Of a DNA stretch of 34,355 bases, positions 22,046 to 30,623 are shown piece by piece. The position numbers were made by a program, and so were the translations under genes. The notes beneath the pieces are model-generated. The model searched no databases and was not told the DNA's origin. It was given only the letters and a program-made list of their open reading frames with translations. The stretch is from Methanobacteriota archaeon (GTDB lineage: Archaea; Halobacteriota; Methanomicrobia; Methanomicrobiales; Methanoculleaceae), in assembly GCA_023457135.1 (NCBI GenBank), contig JAEWMO010000002.1, positions 1 to 34,355 of the forward strand, given 5' to 3'. The first letter of the stretch is position 1, and the number at the start of each line of letters is the position of its first letter.

Positions 22046-23373
22046 TCGCCCCGCCCCCCGATGGTTGCGTTCTCGAGCAGGAGGTGCGGCGCGCCGTCGC
22101 TCACCGGCACGCTCTGCCCGCCCTTCCCGCAGTAGCCCGGGCTCATCTTCCGGTCGTTCCCGATGAGAGCGATGTTGTGGAGCGTCGAGAGGATCTCGCC
22201 CGAGAGCGAGACGTCCCTGACCATATCGGTCGTCTCGCCGCCCTCGATCAGGTAGCCGTACTCCGCGTTGAACTGAAAGACGCCTCTTCCCGGGTCGACC
22301 TGGCCGCCCCGGGACCCGATCAGGAGGATGCCGTCCCGGCATTCGGCGAGGATCTCGTCGTAGGCCGCATCGCCGCTCTCGATGAACGTGTTGCTCATCC
22401 GGACGATCGGCGGCGCCCCGTGCTCGGCGCGGGCGTGGCCGGCAATCCCGTTCCCGACCGCCGCAAGGGTCTCGCGGTTGTGGATGTACGATCTGAGGAT
22501 CCCGTCGCGGATGATCTCTGTGCGCTCGACGGCGACGCCCTCGGCGTCGACGGGCATGAACCCGAACTCGTGGAGCGTCGGGTCGTCGACGATGACGAGC
22601 CCCGGACAGCCGATCGCTTCACCGATCTTCCCGCCGAGGACCGATGCGCCCTCGCGGACGAGGTCGCCCTCGCTCGCGTGGCCGACCGCCTCGTGGGTGA
22701 AGACACCGGCGAGCTCCGGGTCGAGGATGGCCCGCCGCGCTCCGCCCTTCGGAATCTTCGCGTCGAGGAGCGAGACCGCGACCTCGCCCGCCTTCCTGCC
22801 GAGGTCCTGCTTGCCGCGGAGGTTAAAGCCGGTGGTGATATGGTCGCGTTCGCTCCCCATCTGCATCACGCCGTTCCGTGAGGCTATCGCGAGGACCGAG
22901 AAACCCGACCGGACGGCCTCGTAGGAGTACTCGTTCCCGCTCGAGTCCAGGTACCGGACCGCGTCGATCCCCTCGGTGTAGCGGGCCCGGGTGTTTGCAA
23001 CCCCCTCGATGCGTGCCGCTTGCTCGATCCCGGCAAGCAACCGGGTCTTCTCCTCGAGATCGATATCCCGCGGGTCCTCCCTGAGGGGCGGGACGGGTAG
23101 CACGCCGCGGGGGGCGTCGGCAAGATCGATCTCGTCCGCCGTCACGGCCGCGAGGCGTGCCGCGGCCGCCACGAGGGCGTCGACCTCACGCTTCGAGTCG
23201 ATATCGACGTGGTCGCGGGTGAGAAAACCCCAGCCTTTCGGCCCGAGCACCCGTATCACAGCTTTATCAAAAAATGAGGTGCCTGCGGACTCGATCACTC
23301 CGTTGTCGATATCGACCAGAGTGACCTCGCCCCGTACGCACCTGATGTCGTAGTATCGCACATCAGCAGCCAT
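22042..23373 (-). CDS. tldD: TldD zinc metalloprotease subunit
   Basis: 443 residues. The catalytic motif THEAVGHASEGD has His227, Glu228 and His232 in the HExxxH arrangement. The C-terminal 'MSPGYCGKGGQSVPVSDG' supplies the conserved Cys-containing end of TldD. With PmbA/TldE it forms a heterodimeric protease of broad distribution, known in bacteria for antibiotic microcin processing and CcdA degradation. The ATG at 23373 is six bases after the lonB stop, so the genes form one operon. Confidence 0.93.
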   Translation of the reverse strand: MAADVRYYDIRCVRGEVTLVDIDNGVIESAGTSFFDKAVIRVLGPKGWGFLTRDHVDIDSKREVDALVAAAARLAAVTADEIDLADAPRGVLPVPPLREDPRDIDLEEKTRLLAGIEQAARIEGVANTRARYTEGIDAVRYLDSSGNEYSYEAVRSGFSVLAIASRNGVMQMGSERDHITTGFNLRGKQDLGRKAGEVAVSLLDAKIPKGGARRAILDPELAGVFTHEAVGHASEGDLVREGASVLGGKIGEAIGCPGLVIVDDPTLHEFGFMPVDAEGVAVERTEIIRDGILRSYIHNRETLAAVGNGIAGHARAEHGAPPIVRMSNTFIESGDAAYDEILAECRDGILLIGSRGGQVDPGRGVFQFNAEYGYLIEGGETTDMVRDVSLSGEILSTLHNIALIGNDRKMSPGYCGKGGQSVPVSDGAPHLLLENATIGGRGE

Positions 23374-23379
23374 AAGGCA

Positions 23380-25323
23380 TCAGACTATAGAGCGCCCGAC
23401 GTTTGCGTTCGGATCGAAGATGACGGTCGGGTTGACCGTCATCTTCCGGAGTTTCGAGAGGAACCCTTCGCGGTTCTCGGGCACGAGCGCGTTCTGGAGG
23501 ACCTCCTCGATGTGGTCGACCGGGACCACCTCGACCATGTCGCGGTAGTGGTCCTCGATCAGGACGTCGTCTAAGTTCGACCGCGGTATGATCACCTTCT
23601 TGATCCCGGCCTTTGCCGCCGCCTCGATCTTGTAGGTGACCCCGCCGATGGGGAGGACGTCGCCCCGGACCGAGAGGGACCCGGTCATCGCGACGTCCTG
23701 GCGCACCGGGATGTTCTCGATGGCGCTGATCACCGCCGTCGCCACCGTCACGGAGGCGGAGTCGCCCTCGACGCCGCTGTAGGTGCCGATGAACTGGATA
23801 TGGATATCCATGTTCCGGATGTCTTTCCCTGTGAACTTCTTGATCAGGGCGCTGACGTTCTTGATCGACTCCTGGGCGATCTCCTTTAAGAGGCCGGTCG
23901 CGATGACCGAACCGTTCGCACCCTGGCTCGGGGTCACCTCGGCCATCACGGGGAGGACGGAACCCGAGTCGCTCCCCATCACCGCAAGCCCGTTCACCCG
24001 GCCGACCCGGGTGCCCTCGACGACGGTGATGTCGTAGTCGCGGCTCCGGCGGATGTACTCGTCGGAGATCTGGTCCTCGATCGAGCGGGCGGCCGCCTTT
24101 GCGGCGAGGACGTGCTTCACGTCGGTGAACTCCGCGCTCTCCTGCCGTGCGAGGTCTCCTGCCACCCGGATGAGCCCGCCCATATCACGGAGCTTCAGGG
24201 TCAGGTGGCCCTTCCGGTTCGAGCGGCGCCGGGCCTCGCGGATGACCTCGAGCATCGCGTCGCGGTTGAAGTGGGGGATCTTTCCGTCGTTCTTGACCTC
24301 CTGGGCGATGAACCGGAGGAACTTCTTCCGGTTCTCCGGAGTGTCCTCCATCGTCTCCCGCATGTAGACCTCGTAGCCGTAGCCCCGGACACGCGACCGG
24401 AGTGCCGGGTGCATGCCCTGGATGGCGTCGAGGTTGCCTGCCGCGATCATGACGAACCGGCAGGGGACCGGCTCCGTCCGGACCATCGCACCGCTCGAGC
24501 GCTCGCTCTGGCCGGTGATCGGGAAGGTCCCCTCCTGGAGCGCGGTCAGCAGGTTCTGCTGGGAGTGGGGGGTCAGGGTGTTGATCTCATCGATGAAGAG
24601 CACGCCTCCGTGCGCCCGGTGAATGGCCCCGCCCTCGACGCGGTCGTGGGACGGGGTCTCAAGGCCGCCGCTCTGGAAGGGGTCGTGCCTGACGTCGCCG
24701 AGCAGGGCGCCCGCGTGAGAGCCGGTCGCGTCGATGAAGGGCGCGGTGGTGTTGGGCTCATGGGAGATCAGGAGCTTCGGGACCATCGCCTCCTCGCGGG
24801 GCATCGAGTACTTCAGCGCCATGAAGACGAATGCGGCGGCGATGATGCCCATGAGCCACTGGTAGGTGATGATCGCGTAGCCGATGATGCCGATGATGAG
24901 GAGCATGATAAGGGTGCTCCGCATCTGGATCTTCTTCCTCGCCTCCATCTTGTGGGCGTTCACGATCTGTTTGCCGCGGCTCGCGGGTACGGTTCTGATG
25001 ATGGGGTTATTGTTGTCTTCGGGGTTCGGGTAGACCAGAATATCCTGCAGATCCTCCTTGGGGAGGAGCTCGGCCATCGCCTTTGCCAGCATCGATTTGC
25101 CGGTTCCCGGCGTGCCGATCATCATCACGTGCCTGCGCTGGACCGCAGCTTTCCGGATCACCTCGACGGCGTGTTCCTGGCCGATGACCTGGTCGATGAG
25201 ATTCGGCGGGACATCGATATCGGACGATGCGCTCAACTCAAGACCGGCAAAGTCATCGATCTCCGCCAGCTCGTCGTGGGTGAGCTCAATCTTCGGAATT
25301 TCTGTTGGAGTCGTTGAATCCAT
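23380..25323 (-). CDS. lonB: Archaeal membrane-bound ATP-dependent Lon protease (LonB)
   Basis: About 647 residues from the ATG at 25323 (MDSTTPTEIPK), which has GAGGT about ten bases upstream; a longer reading from 25371 overlaps the TATA box and is less likely. Domains: AAA+ with Walker A GTPGTGKS (about 70-77), an insertion carrying two membrane helices ('LIMLLIIGIIGYAIITYQWL', 'IIAAAFVFMALKY'), Walker B 'GGVLFIDEINTL', then a Lon protease domain with catalytic Ser in 'EGDSASVTVA' and Lys in 'TYKIEAAAKAGIKKV'. LonB degrades unfolded and regulatory proteins at the membrane. First gene of the operon lonB-tldD-pmbA-bofA-like, a proteolysis cluster. Confidence 0.95.
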   Translation of the reverse strand: MDSTTPTEIPKIELTHDELAEIDDFAGLELSASSDIDVPPNLIDQVIGQEHAVEVIRKAAVQRRHVMMIGTPGTGKSMLAKAMAELLPKEDLQDILVYPNPEDNNNPIIRTVPASRGKQIVNAHKMEARKKIQMRSTLIMLLIIGIIGYAIITYQWLMGIIAAAFVFMALKYSMPREEAMVPKLLISHEPNTTAPFIDATGSHAGALLGDVRHDPFQSGGLETPSHDRVEGGAIHRAHGGVLFIDEINTLTPHSQQNLLTALQEGTFPITGQSERSSGAMVRTEPVPCRFVMIAAGNLDAIQGMHPALRSRVRGYGYEVYMRETMEDTPENRKKFLRFIAQEVKNDGKIPHFNRDAMLEVIREARRRSNRKGHLTLKLRDMGGLIRVAGDLARQESAEFTDVKHVLAAKAAARSIEDQISDEYIRRSRDYDITVVEGTRVGRVNGLAVMGSDSGSVLPVMAEVTPSQGANGSVIATGLLKEIAQESIKNVSALIKKFTGKDIRNMDIHIQFIGTYSGVEGDSASVTVATAVISAIENIPVRQDVAMTGSLSVRGDVLPIGGVTYKIEAAAKAGIKKVIIPRSNLDDVLIEDHYRDMVEVVPVDHIEEVLQNALVPENREGFLSKLRKMTVNPTVIFDPNANVGRSIV

Positions 25324-25354
25324 CGTCGAGTTTACCTCTTTGCTGCACTGGTAC

Positions 25355-25362
25355 TTATATAA
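25355..25362. promoter_or_regulatory. Palindromic TATA box shared by divergent lonB and prs
   Basis: TTATATAA is its own reverse complement and is the only strong TATA box in the 81 bases between the two start codons. It lies 32 bases before the lonB ATG and 43 before the prs ATG. The prs ribosome binding site AAAGGTG is at 25394-25400. Confidence 0.6.
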
Positions 25363-25404
25363 TTTATTCATGCTCGTTCAAATACTTTCCAGCAAAGGTG
25401 TCCT

Positions 25405-26262
25405 ATGAGAATAGTCAGTACCGAACGCTCCCAGGTCCTAGCAGCCCGCATTGCCGAAAAGATGGGGATCCTCCTGGTTGAGACAAAATTCAACCGGTTT
25501 CCCGACGGTGAGATGTACCTCAAATGCGGGGATCTGGACGACGAAACCCTGATCGTCAGCAGCATTGTTGATAACGACATGTTTGTCCAGACCCTTCTTG
25601 CGATCGATGCCGCCGACCAATCCAGGATCACCCTCGTGGTCCCGTACCTCGGCTACTCCCGGCAGGACAGGCGCATCCACTCCGGCGAGCCGATCAGCGC
25701 CAGGGCGGTCGCACGGGCGCTCTCGATCGGCGTCGAGCGGGTCTACATCGTCAACATCCACGACCCGGCCATCCTGGACTTCTTCACGGTCCCTGCAACG
25801 AATGTCACCATCGCCCCGGCGATCGGCGGCTATGTCGGCGACCTGCGCCTGAAGAATCCCCTGATCCTCGCTCCTGACGAGGGCGCGGTCGCGTTTGCCG
25901 CCGATGTCGCCGCGGCCGGCGGGTGGGACTGCGATCATCTCGAGAAGACCCGGCTCTCGGGCGAAGAGGTCCGGATCGCCCCGAAGTCTATCGATGCCGA
26001 AGGCCGGGATGTCGTGATCGTCGACGATATCATCTCCACCGGCGGGACTCTCGCGACCGCCGCCTGCATGCTCCGCGAGCAGGGGGCCACGTCCATCCAT
26101 GCTGCGTGCGTCCACGGGGTGCTCACGAGCGGCGCCTACACGCGCCTGCGGGCGGCGGGGGTCTCCTCGGTCGTCTCCAGCGACACCTACGAGAACGCCT
26201 CAAGTTTCATATCCGCTGCGAACGCCATCGCCACCGCGATCAGGGACAATGCTCACCATTGA
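25405..26262 (+). CDS. prs: Ribose-phosphate pyrophosphokinase (PRPP synthetase)
   Basis: 285 residues, the usual length of archaeal PRPP synthetases. It makes 5-phosphoribosyl-1-pyrophosphate from ribose 5-phosphate and ATP. Motifs: 'FPDGEMY' (32-38), the flexible catalytic loop 'YSRQDRR' (84-90), and the PRPP-binding 'VVIVDDIISTGGTL' (203-216). The ATG follows an AGGTG site. It overlaps rtcA by 14 bases and starts the operon prs-rtcA-nob1-gfcR-like. Confidence 0.95.
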   Translation: MRIVSTERSQVLAARIAEKMGILLVETKFNRFPDGEMYLKCGDLDDETLIVSSIVDNDMFVQTLLAIDAADQSRITLVVPYLGYSRQDRRIHSGEPISARAVARALSIGVERVYIVNIHDPAILDFFTVPATNVTIAPAIGGYVGDLRLKNPLILAPDEGAVAFAADVAAAGGWDCDHLEKTRLSGEEVRIAPKSIDAEGRDVVIVDDIISTGGTLATAACMLREQGATSIHAACVHGVLTSGAYTRLRAAGVSSVVSSDTYENASSFISAANAIATAIRDNAHH

Positions 26263-27232
26263 CGGGTCACACCTCGAAGGGGGCGGGCAGATCGTCCGCC
26301 TGGCCGTCGCCCTCTCGGCGATATCAGGTACACCGGTCACCGTCACCCGCGTCCGGGAGAACCGGGAGAGGCCGGGGCTCGCCCCCCAGCATATTGCCGC
26401 GGTCCGGGCGGTTGCCGGAACCTGCGGCGCCGAATACTCGGGGCTTACGCCCCGGAGCCGTGAGATCACCTTCACCCCCGGCCTCCTCCGCCGGGCCGAC
26501 CTCGTGATCGATACCGGGACCGCCGGGAGCATCCCTCTCGTCCTCCAGGCATGGCTCCCGGCCGCCCTCCGTGCGGGAGGGAGCATCACGGTCACGGGCG
26601 GGACCGAGGTGACGCAGAGCCCGACGATCGATTACGTCGACCGCGTCCTCGCCCCGGTCCTCCGCCGGGCCGGGGCGTCGATCGCTATCGATCTGCTCGA
26701 ACGCGGCTACTACCCGCGGGGCGGCGGGCGCGTCCGCGTGAGGGTGGAGCCGGGCCTCCCCGGCCCGATCGCGATCCCGGAGGAGGCAGGAGCATGCGGG
26801 CTCGTCTCCTGCTCGGCGAACCTTCCCGGACACGTCACGGAGCGGCAGGCAGCCGCCGCCGGCGACCTCCTCCGTAACGTTGCCGGCATCTCCTGCACCG
26901 CGACCCTGGATGCCCGCGAAGGCGGGCCGAGCACCGGGAGCTCCGTCACCGCCTGGTGCGGGGCGAAGGGTGCCGTCGCTCTCGGCAGGAGAGGGCTTCC
27001 CGCCGAGGAGGTCGGGAAGGCGGCCGCACGGGCCCTCGCGGAAGAACTCGCGGGCCCCGGCACGGTCGATGTCCACCTCGCCGACCAGCTCCTGGTCTAC
27101 CTCGCCCTCTGCGGCGGGGAGTACAGCACCCATACCCTCTCGATGCACGCGAAGACCGCCTGCTCGCTCCTCGCGGAGTTCGGCTATCCCGTGGAGTGCC
27201 GGGAGAATACCACCGTGGAGTTCTTTGCATGA
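26249..27232 (+). CDS. rtcA: RNA 3'-terminal phosphate cyclase
   Basis: 327 residues from ATG 26249. The protein starts MLTIDGSHLEGGGQIVR, the family's conserved first motif. The active-site histidine is His276 in 'DVHLADQLL', and 'GHVTERQ' and 'GTAGSIPLVLQAW' are further conserved stretches. It converts RNA 3'-phosphates to 2',3'-cyclic phosphates with ATP. The start lies inside the prs 3' end and the stop overlaps nob1 by four bases. Upstream extension to 26099 reads prs out of frame and is not used. Confidence 0.93.
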   Translation: MLTIDGSHLEGGGQIVRLAVALSAISGTPVTVTRVRENRERPGLAPQHIAAVRAVAGTCGAEYSGLTPRSREITFTPGLLRRADLVIDTGTAGSIPLVLQAWLPAALRAGGSITVTGGTEVTQSPTIDYVDRVLAPVLRRAGASIAIDLLERGYYPRGGGRVRVRVEPGLPGPIAIPEEAGACGLVSCSANLPGHVTERQAAAAGDLLRNVAGISCTATLDAREGGPSTGSSVTAWCGAKGAVALGRRGLPAEEVGKAAARALAEELAGPGTVDVHLADQLLVYLALCGGEYSTHTLSMHAKTACSLLAEFGYPVECRENTTVEFFA

Positions 27233-27684
27233 CGCTCGTCCTCGATGCCTCGGTCTTTTTCTCGGAGATCCCGATCGAAAGTCCGGCATGGACCACCCCC
27301 TCGGTGGTCGGGGAGCTCGCCGACCTCCACGCGAAGTGCCGGTTCGAGGCCCTCGCCGCGACGGGGCTTTCCGTCCGCGAACCCCGCGACGAGGACCTCT
27401 CGCGGGTCGACGCGGCCGCGGTCCGGACCGGGGACGCCGGGGTCCTCTCGGCGACCGACCGGGATATTCTCGCACTCGCGCTCGAACTCTCGGCCGTCCT
27501 CGTCACCGACGACTTCGCGGTCCAGAACGTGGCGCACCGCCTCGGCATCGAGACCCGGAGCATCCGGCAGCGGCCGGCCCGGGCGATCCGGTGGCGCTAC
27601 CGGTGCAGCGGATGCGGCCGGTACTGGCGCGAGCCGGGCGACTGCCCGGTCTGCGGCGCAGCAATTAAAAGAAAACTTAAATAA
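27229..27684 (+). CDS. nob1: rRNA maturation endonuclease Nob1 (PIN domain plus zinc ribbon)
   Basis: 151 residues from ATG 27229. An N-terminal PIN domain has Asp6 ('LVLDASVFF'), Glu29, Asp77 ('SATDRD') and Asp94/95 ('VTDDFAVQN'), and a C-terminal zinc ribbon has Cys126, Cys129, Cys139 and Cys142. Nob1 cuts the 3' end of pre-16S rRNA during small-subunit maturation. Coupled to rtcA by a four-base overlap; the gfcR-like gene starts 21 bases later. Confidence 0.93.
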   Translation: MTLVLDASVFFSEIPIESPAWTTPSVVGELADLHAKCRFEALAATGLSVREPRDEDLSRVDAAAVRTGDAGVLSATDRDILALALELSAVLVTDDFAVQNVAHRLGIETRSIRQRPARAIRWRYRCSGCGRYWREPGDCPVCGAAIKRKLK

Positions 27685-27705
27685 TCACCCGGAGATCTCT
27701 TCTCC

Positions 27706-28320
27706 ATGTCCGCCCTCGAAGAGTTGATCACGAAGGCAAAGGCGCTCCAGGCAGAAGGGCATACCCCCGGCCAGATCTCCGACGAACTGGGCCTCTCGAT
27801 GGAGACGGTCACCTGGCTGCTCACCCAGCAGAAGGGTATGGAGGCTCCAAAAGATGTCCATATCGACTGGACGGCGGTAGGAAGCCATGGGATGCTTCTC
27901 TCCGACATGGCGATGATCATGCTCAAGCGCTTCCTCTACCTCGAGGAGGGGGAGCTCGCCCGGTCAACCGTCGACGTGGTCGACACGGTCGTCGGCATCG
28001 CATCCTCAGGCGTCCCGCTCGCGACCCTCATCGCCGCAGAGGAGGGACTGAAACTCGCCGTCTACCTTCCGGCGAAGCACAGCCCGAGCGAGACCCCCAC
28101 CGGGTCCCTCTCCGGCACCTTCTCGACGATCACCGGGCAGCGCTGCATCATCATCGACGACGTCGTCACGACCGGGACGACGCTTGCGGAGGCGATCCGG
28201 TTCCTCCGGCGGCACGGGGCCACGCCGGTGGCGGTCTGGTCGCTCTTCGACAAGCAGGGCATCCGGGAGGTCGAAGGCGTCCCGGTCCACTCGCTCTTCA
28301 CGATATCGAGGCTCGGCTGA
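27706..28320 (+). CDS. GfcR/PyrE-like transcriptional regulator (HTH plus phosphoribosyltransferase fold)
   Basis: 204 residues. The N-terminus (1-45) is a helix-turn-helix ('HTPGQISDELGLSMETVTWLL'), followed by an orotate-phosphoribosyltransferase-like fold with the PRPP motif 'CIIIDDVVTTGTTLAEA' (147-163). This is the layout of haloarchaeal GfcR, a sugar-catabolism regulator, and of PyrE-like proteins that bind PRPP or nucleotides without known enzymatic action. Its place in an operon with prs fits a protein that senses PRPP; that is inference. Confidence 0.85.
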   Translation: MSALEELITKAKALQAEGHTPGQISDELGLSMETVTWLLTQQKGMEAPKDVHIDWTAVGSHGMLLSDMAMIMLKRFLYLEEGELARSTVDVVDTVVGIASSGVPLATLIAAEEGLKLAVYLPAKHSPSETPTGSLSGTFSTITGQRCIIIDDVVTTGTTLAEAIRFLRRHGATPVAVWSLFDKQGIREVEGVPVHSLFTISRLG

Positions 28321-28469
28321 AAGGCCGGCCGCACCTGTTTTCCTGGAGAGGCGGATGCCTGCAGCCTCCGGCCCCTTCACGATTTTTGGGCGCGTATAAC
28401 CGTGAGTTGGTTGATCCGGCCCCGCTGATCGGCCGGGGAGCCCCGGTAGAGGGGAGACCAATCGAAGAG

Positions 28470-28510
28470 AATATATAGAACCTCTGAACAAACCTAACGG
28501 ACAAAGGAGG
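28470..28510 (+). promoter_or_regulatory. Promoter and ribosome binding site of the thermosome gene
   Basis: AATATATA at 28470-28477 is a strong archaeal TATA box. The predicted transcript start is near 28500, and a full AAAGGAGG ribosome binding site lies at 28503-28510, eight bases before the ATG. Both are strong, as expected for an abundant chaperonin. Confidence 0.75.
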
Positions 28511-28518
28511 ATTATACA

Positions 28519-30108
28519 ATGCTTGCTGGACAGCCCATCATTATTTTGCGGGACAACGTTGAGCGTACGCGCGGATTCGAGGCACAGCGCTCGAACATTA
28601 TGGCTGCAAAGGCAATTGCGGCGGCCGTTCGGACAACGCTCGGTCCCCGGGGAATGGACAAGATGCTGGTCAGCTCCAGCGGTGACGTGGTGATCACGAA
28701 CGACGGGGCGACCATCCTGCACGAGATGTCCGTGCAGCACCCCGGCGGCAAGCTGGTCGTCGAGGTCGCCGAGGCCCAGGACGGCGAAGTCGGCGACGGC
28801 ACCACGACCGCGACCGTACTCGTCGGATCGCTGATGGAAGAGGCGGAGAGCCTGCTCGCCCAGGAGGTTCACCCCACGATCATCGCCCACGGCTACCAGC
28901 TCGGCATGGAGAAGGCCCTCGCGATCCTCGAGGACCTGGCCATCACCGTCGGGTTCGACGACCGGGAGAACCTCTTGAAGATCGCCGACACCGCCCTGAC
29001 CGGCAAGTCGATCGAGGCGATCAAGGACAAGATCGGAGGCCTCGTGGTCGACGCGGTGCGGCAGGTCGCGACCGAGACGGCCCCGGGCACCTACGTCGTG
29101 GACGAGGACGACGTCAAGATCAAGAAGCAGGTCGGCGACTCGATGCACGATGCGGAGCTCATCAGGGGCGTCGTCATCGACAAGAAGCGGGTCTTTGAGC
29201 AGATGCCCGATGCGGTCACGGACGCGAAGGTAGCCCTGCTCGCCCAGCCCCTCGAGGTCACGAAGACCCAGGTCAAGTCGAAGATCAAGATCACCTCCTC
29301 CGACCAGATGAAGGCGTTCGCCGAGCAGGAGCGCGAGTCCCTCCGGAAGCTCGCCGAGCAGATCGTCGCCTCCGGCGCTAACGTCGTCCTCTGCCAGAAG
29401 GGGATCGCCGACGCGGTGCAGTACTACCTCGCGAGAAACGGCGTCTACGCCGTCGAGGATGTCAAGGAAGAGGACATGAAGTTCGCCGCGAAGGCACTCT
29501 GCGGCTCGATCGTCAACAAGCCCGAGGAACTCACCGAGGCGACGCTCGGTCACGCCGAGGCTGCCGAGGAGATCCCCGACGCCGACCTGACGGTCATCTC
29601 CGGCTGCGAGAACCCCAAGGCCGTGACGATCCTCCTGCGGGGCACCTCCCAGCTCCTCCTCGACGAACTCGAGCGGGCGGTCTACGACGCGGCCCGGGTC
29701 GTCCAGGACGCCATCGAGGACGGCAAGTTCGTCGTCGGCGGTGCGTCGGTCGAGACCGAACTCCAGATGCGTATCCGCGACTACGCCGCGACCGTCGGCG
29801 GCCGTGTCCAGCTCGCCATCGAGGCGTTCGCGAACGCATTCGAGGTCATCCCGCGGACGCTCGCGGAGAACTCCGGGTTCGACACCATCGACAAGGTCGT
29901 CGCCCTGAGGAAGGCTCACGCCGACGGCGCGAGGTATGCCGGGCTCAACGTCTACACCGGGGAGATCGTCGACATGCGTGAGGCCGGCGTCATCGAGCCG
30001 CAGCGTGTCAAGACCCAGGCGATCAAGAGCGCGACCGAGACGGCCATGCTCCTCGTCCGCGTCGACGACATGATGATCACCCAGACCGGAAGAGCGGGCG
30101 CACAGTAA
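28519..30108 (+). CDS. Thermosome subunit (group II chaperonin)
   Basis: 529 residues, normal length. ATP-site motifs: 'LGPRGMDKML', 'TNDGATIL' and 'GDGTTTATVL'; later 'GGASVETELQMRIRDYA' and 'NSGFDTIDKVVALR'. It assembles into double-ring chaperonin complexes that fold proteins in the cytoplasm. The C-terminus ends 'QTGRAGAQ', without the long Gly-Gly-Met tail of some homologues. Monocistronic, with its own strong promoter. Confidence 0.95.
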   Translation: MLAGQPIIILRDNVERTRGFEAQRSNIMAAKAIAAAVRTTLGPRGMDKMLVSSSGDVVITNDGATILHEMSVQHPGGKLVVEVAEAQDGEVGDGTTTATVLVGSLMEEAESLLAQEVHPTIIAHGYQLGMEKALAILEDLAITVGFDDRENLLKIADTALTGKSIEAIKDKIGGLVVDAVRQVATETAPGTYVVDEDDVKIKKQVGDSMHDAELIRGVVIDKKRVFEQMPDAVTDAKVALLAQPLEVTKTQVKSKIKITSSDQMKAFAEQERESLRKLAEQIVASGANVVLCQKGIADAVQYYLARNGVYAVEDVKEEDMKFAAKALCGSIVNKPEELTEATLGHAEAAEEIPDADLTVISGCENPKAVTILLRGTSQLLLDELERAVYDAARVVQDAIEDGKFVVGGASVETELQMRIRDYAATVGGRVQLAIEAFANAFEVIPRTLAENSGFDTIDKVVALRKAHADGARYAGLNVYTGEIVDMREAGVIEPQRVKTQAIKSATETAMLLVRVDDMMITQTGRAGAQ

Positions 30109-30109
30109 G

Positions 30110-30232
30110 TCACCCGCGCGAAGAGGCCGGGAAGACCTCGACCTCTTCCTCCCCGATCTCCTGATCCTGCGGGAGGTTTCTCCCGCAGCAGAAGATCAGG
30201 GCCGTGTCCGGGTCGAGATCAAAGGATACCAT
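30110..30232 (-). CDS. Possible 40-residue small protein
   Basis: A short frame from ATG 30232 (MVSFDLDPDTALIFCCGRN) to a stop one base beyond the thermosome end. It is acidic and contains a Cys-Cys pair and 'GEEEVEVFP'. The translation looks protein-like, with GGCTATAATGG overlapping the start, but no ribosome binding site is clear and no family is recognised. Could be chance. Confidence 0.3.
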   Translation of the reverse strand: MVSFDLDPDTALIFCCGRNLPQDQEIGEEEVEVFPASSRG

Positions 30233-30247
30233 TATAGCCGCAGAAGG

Positions 30248-30256
30248 TAAATATTT
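30248..30256 (+). promoter_or_regulatory. TATA box of tRNA-Ser
   Basis: TAAATATTT, about 20 bases upstream of the tRNA 5' end, fits an archaeal tRNA promoter. Confidence 0.5.
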
Positions 30257-30270
30257 CAGGCAGATTTTGT

Positions 30271-30355
30271 GCCGAGGTAGTCTAGTCCGGGAAGGCGGTG
30301 GCCTCGAAAGCCACTGGTGTTCGGCACCTCGGGAGTTCAAATCTCCCCCTCGGCG
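30271..30355 (+). tRNA. tRNA-Ser (anticodon CGA)
   Basis: An 85-base type II tRNA. Acceptor stem GCCGAGG pairs with CCTCGGC, discriminator G. The anticodon stem GTGGC/GCCAC encloses loop CTCGAAA with anticodon CGA. A long variable arm follows, and the T-arm has GTTCAAATC. The CCA end is not encoded. Confidence 0.93.
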
Positions 30356-30556
30356 TCCATTTTAAAGATTCAACGCTCAAGCAGCCCCTTATAGAACGTC
30401 GCCTCGTCCGACCGCGCCACGAGCCCGGCGCATCCCGCAACACCATCCCGTCACGGGCCGGGCCGGAACGGCAGGGGCCTGTCCTCCGCGGTTGCCGCCT
30501 GCAGCACCGGGTCCGGGAGATCTCCAAAAAATGATATTTATGAACCCGGTCTAATA

Positions 30557-30569
30557 GTATTGATATACG
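30557..30569 (+). promoter_or_regulatory. Candidate TATA box of the PAS-GAF sensor
   Basis: TATTGATATACGG lies about 60 bases before the GTG start; GATATTTATG at about 30532 is an alternative. The remaining sequence between the tRNA and this gene (30356-30623) shows no gene. Confidence 0.35.
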
Positions 30570-30623
30570 GCACCCCTGCCCGGGGTTTCCGCATGCACAG
30601 GCCCAGGCCTATGGGGGTCATTT

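Noticed and set aside
28006..29919. 637-residue minus-strand frame opposite the thermosome
   Set aside because: It is an antisense shadow; the plus strand encodes a complete thermosome with all ATP-site motifs.
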